From Clostridiales bacterium UBA4821 (GTDB lineage Bacteria; Bacillota; Clostridia; Acetivibrionales; UBA4821), in contig DHFP01000132.1 in NCBI GenBank assembly GCA_002402315.1, positions 1 through 7,485 on the forward strand: a DNA stretch of 7,485 nucleotides. The letters are read 5' to 3'. Under the pieces are notes generated by a model. It was given only the letters and a program-made list of their open reading frames with translations, did no database searches and was not told where the DNA came from. Each line of letters begins with the position of its first letter. The first letter of the stretch is position 1. Shown here one piece after another: positions 6,859 to 7,485 of this stretch. A program made the position numbers and the translations under genes.

Positions 6859-6864
6859 CTCCTT
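6859..6864 (-). promoter_or_regulatory. Ribosome binding site that favours a TTG start
   Basis: AAGGAG on the minus strand. Its spacing is one base to GTG (6857-6855) and seven bases to TTG (6851-6849). Seven is near the optimum, so this site decides for the TTG start of the creatininase-family gene. Confidence 0.65.
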
Positions 6865-6892
6865 ATAAAGCATATAGTATTTCTTGAAAAAC

Positions 6893-6921
6893 AGTATAGC
6901 GTAAATGTTAGAAAATGTCAA
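6893..6921 (-). promoter_or_regulatory. Near-consensus sigma-70 promoter of the operon
   Basis: On the minus strand the -35 box TTGACA (6921-6916) is a perfect consensus. It is followed by a 17-base spacer and the -10 box TATACT (6898-6893), which matches five of six positions. Transcription would begin near 6886, giving a leader of about 35 bases before the TTG at 6851, too short for a riboswitch. The strength of the match and its position before the first gene make it the likely operon promoter. Confidence 0.82.
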
Positions 6922-6933
6922 GATATTTTCTAA
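6908..6933. promoter_or_regulatory. Inverted-repeat operator overlapping the -35 box, probable DeoR-family site
   Basis: Perfect 9-bp arms TTAGAAAAT (6908-6916) and ATTTTCTAA (6925-6933) flank an 8-base spacer. The TTGACA box lies mostly in the spacer, so a protein bound here would block RNA polymerase. The DeoR-family gene in the operon is the only regulator in the window and the natural candidate to bind it. I saw no second copy upstream of the other genes. Confidence 0.68.
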
Positions 6934-7087
6934 ACTAAGTTGTTTGTTGTTTTATTATGTTATCTTAATTCTTGAATCATTATCATAACTGTTAATATAG
7001 ACGGCATTATTCTTTTATTTGCATCAATTGCAATTAGCTTAATTAAATAGATAAAACAATATGGAATTTATACTCTGTTTAAGATTT
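6934..7087. other. AT-rich intergenic region between cinA and the operon promoter
   Basis: I see no open frame, RNA gene or strong terminator for cinA here. The only structure noted is the 10-bp palindrome AATTGCAATT at 7026-7035, common in such base composition. Confidence 0.5.
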
Positions 7088-7485
7088 TTATAATTTATTT
7101 TTCTTTTCCAAATACTCCAAGAGCATCTTTAGTGCCTTCTCAGCCAGGGCTTCCTTATTGCCTAGCCGGCTGCCATGCAGCAAAAAGTGGCGGGACCACT
7201 CGCCCTCGGCGGTGGCTAAACCCACCCAGCTGGTGCCTACGGGCTTAGCCGGCGTGGCGCCGCCCGGGCCGGCAATGCAGCTCACCGAGAGGCCAATATC
7301 CGTCTTGAGCAATAAGCGCACTCCCCGCGCCATCTCCAGCACAGTCTGGCTGCTGACCGCGCCATATTTCTGCAAGGTTTCCCACTTCACACCTAGCAGT
7401 GAAACCTTGGCGGCATAGGCATACGAAACCACTCCGCCGATGAAGTAATCCGAGGAGCCGGGCACATTGGTGATGCGGTGGCTGA
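7088..7485 (-). CDS. cinA: C-terminal part of CinA (PncC-type nicotinamide-nucleotide amidase), 5' end outside window
   Basis: The amidase (CinA C-terminal) domain hydrolyses nicotinamide mononucleotide to nicotinate mononucleotide in pyridine-nucleotide salvage. In full-length CinA it follows a molybdopterin-binding-like domain. The visible 131 residues begin SHRITNVPGSSDYFIGGVVS, the family's stretch just after the catalytic ESCTGG motif, which lies outside the window. Further on come EMARGVR and the hallmark GPGGATPAKPVGTSWVGLA loop. The frame is open through to the right edge, so a GTG at 7465 (the Val of NVPGSS) is internal and not a start. The domain is complete at its C-terminus; the last residues, EYLEKKNKL, are encoded by markedly AT-rich codons next to the compositional boundary. 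Whether this is full-length CinA or a stand-alone PncC cannot be told here. The body of the gene is about 70% GC, like the left flank. Confidence 0.9.
   Translation of the reverse strand, partial: SHRITNVPGSSDYFIGGVVSYAYAAKVSLLGVKWETLQKYGAVSSQTVLEMARGVRLLLKTDIGLSVSCIAGPGGATPAKPVGTSWVGLATAEGEWSRHFLLHGSRLGNKEALAEKALKMLLEYLEKKNKL

Larger units (their letters stand above)
185..7087. other. AT-rich segment between GC-rich flanks; possible genomic island
   Basis: Everything between the putative comEC start and the cinA stop is AT-rich (38% GC in a 60-base sample at 541-600), while both flanking coding ends are about 70% GC. The change falls close to the gene ends on both sides. The segment holds one complete eight-gene operon with its own promoter and a possible terminator, the form expected of a transferred metabolic module. 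I see no integrase, transposase, tRNA gene or convincing flanking direct repeat that would explain insertion. An assembly join is a competing explanation. Confidence 0.55.

Noticed and set aside
7026..7035. Palindrome AATTGCAATT
   Set aside because: A short palindrome made mostly of A and T, not positioned near a promoter element or gene start.
205..7075. Possible flanking direct repeats: TATGAATTTTAAACT near 216-230 and TATGGAATTTATACT near 7060-7074
   Set aside because: They match at only about 12 of 15 positions in very AT-rich sequence, are imperfect and lack an integrase, so I do not call attachment sites.
7158..7418. An 86-codon plus-strand frame within cinA
   Set aside because: It is antisense to the conserved CinA amidase domain; long shadow frames are expected at 70% GC.

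Overview
The window is a compact catabolic operon of about 7 kb, all on the minus strand, between two partial housekeeping genes. The flanks are GC-rich: 42 of 60 bases are G or C at 1-60, and 44 of 60 at 7201-7260. The middle is AT-rich, for example 23 of 60 at 541-600. The right edge carries the C-terminal end of CinA (PncC-type amidase domain). The left edge carries what looks like the N-terminus of the competence channel protein ComEC. The style of these flanking proteins suggests a high-GC bacterium, possibly Chloroflexota (Anaerolineae-like). That is only an impression, and the operon itself resembles genes of low-GC Firmicutes and enterobacteria. The segment may therefore be horizontally acquired, or the contig may be an assembly chimera.

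Layout in transcription order, right to left: end of cinA (7485-7088); an AT-rich leader with a near-consensus sigma-70 promoter (TTGACA, 17 bp, TATACT) whose -35 box lies inside a perfect 9-bp inverted repeat (6908-6933); a creatininase-family amidohydrolase (probable TTG start at 6851); a UlaA/SgaT-type PTS EIIC permease; an SgcQ-like BtpA-family protein; a DeoR-family repressor; a UlaB-type EIIB; a second, divergent BtpA-family protein; a phosphotriesterase-fold metallohydrolase; a UlaC-type EIIA; a weak terminator overlapping the EIIA stop codon; then an AT-rich gap and the start of the putative comEC. Gaps between the eight operon genes run from 2 to 58 bases, so one transcript is likely.

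How the genes may work together (inference): EIIA passes phosphate to EIIB, and EIIB phosphorylates a carbohydrate-like substrate during transport through EIIC. General EI and HPr must be encoded elsewhere. The phosphorylated product would then be processed by the phosphotriesterase-fold enzyme (relatives include phospho-sugar lactonases), the creatininase-family enzyme (relatives open cyclic amides or cleave formamides) and one or two BtpA/SgcQ TIM-barrel proteins, whose chemistry in such operons is not established as far as I know. The DeoR regulator would bind the promoter inverted repeat and release it when a phosphorylated intermediate accumulates. The set resembles the orphan E. coli sgc operon (EIIA, EIIB, EIIC, SgcQ and a DeoR-type regulator shared). 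It lacks the SgcE epimerase and SgcX peptidase-like protein and adds a creatininase, a phosphotriesterase homologue and a second BtpA paralogue. No classical ascorbate enzyme (UlaD, E, F or G) is present, so the substrate is probably not L-ascorbate. I found no CRISPR array, tRNA, rRNA, transposase or integrase.
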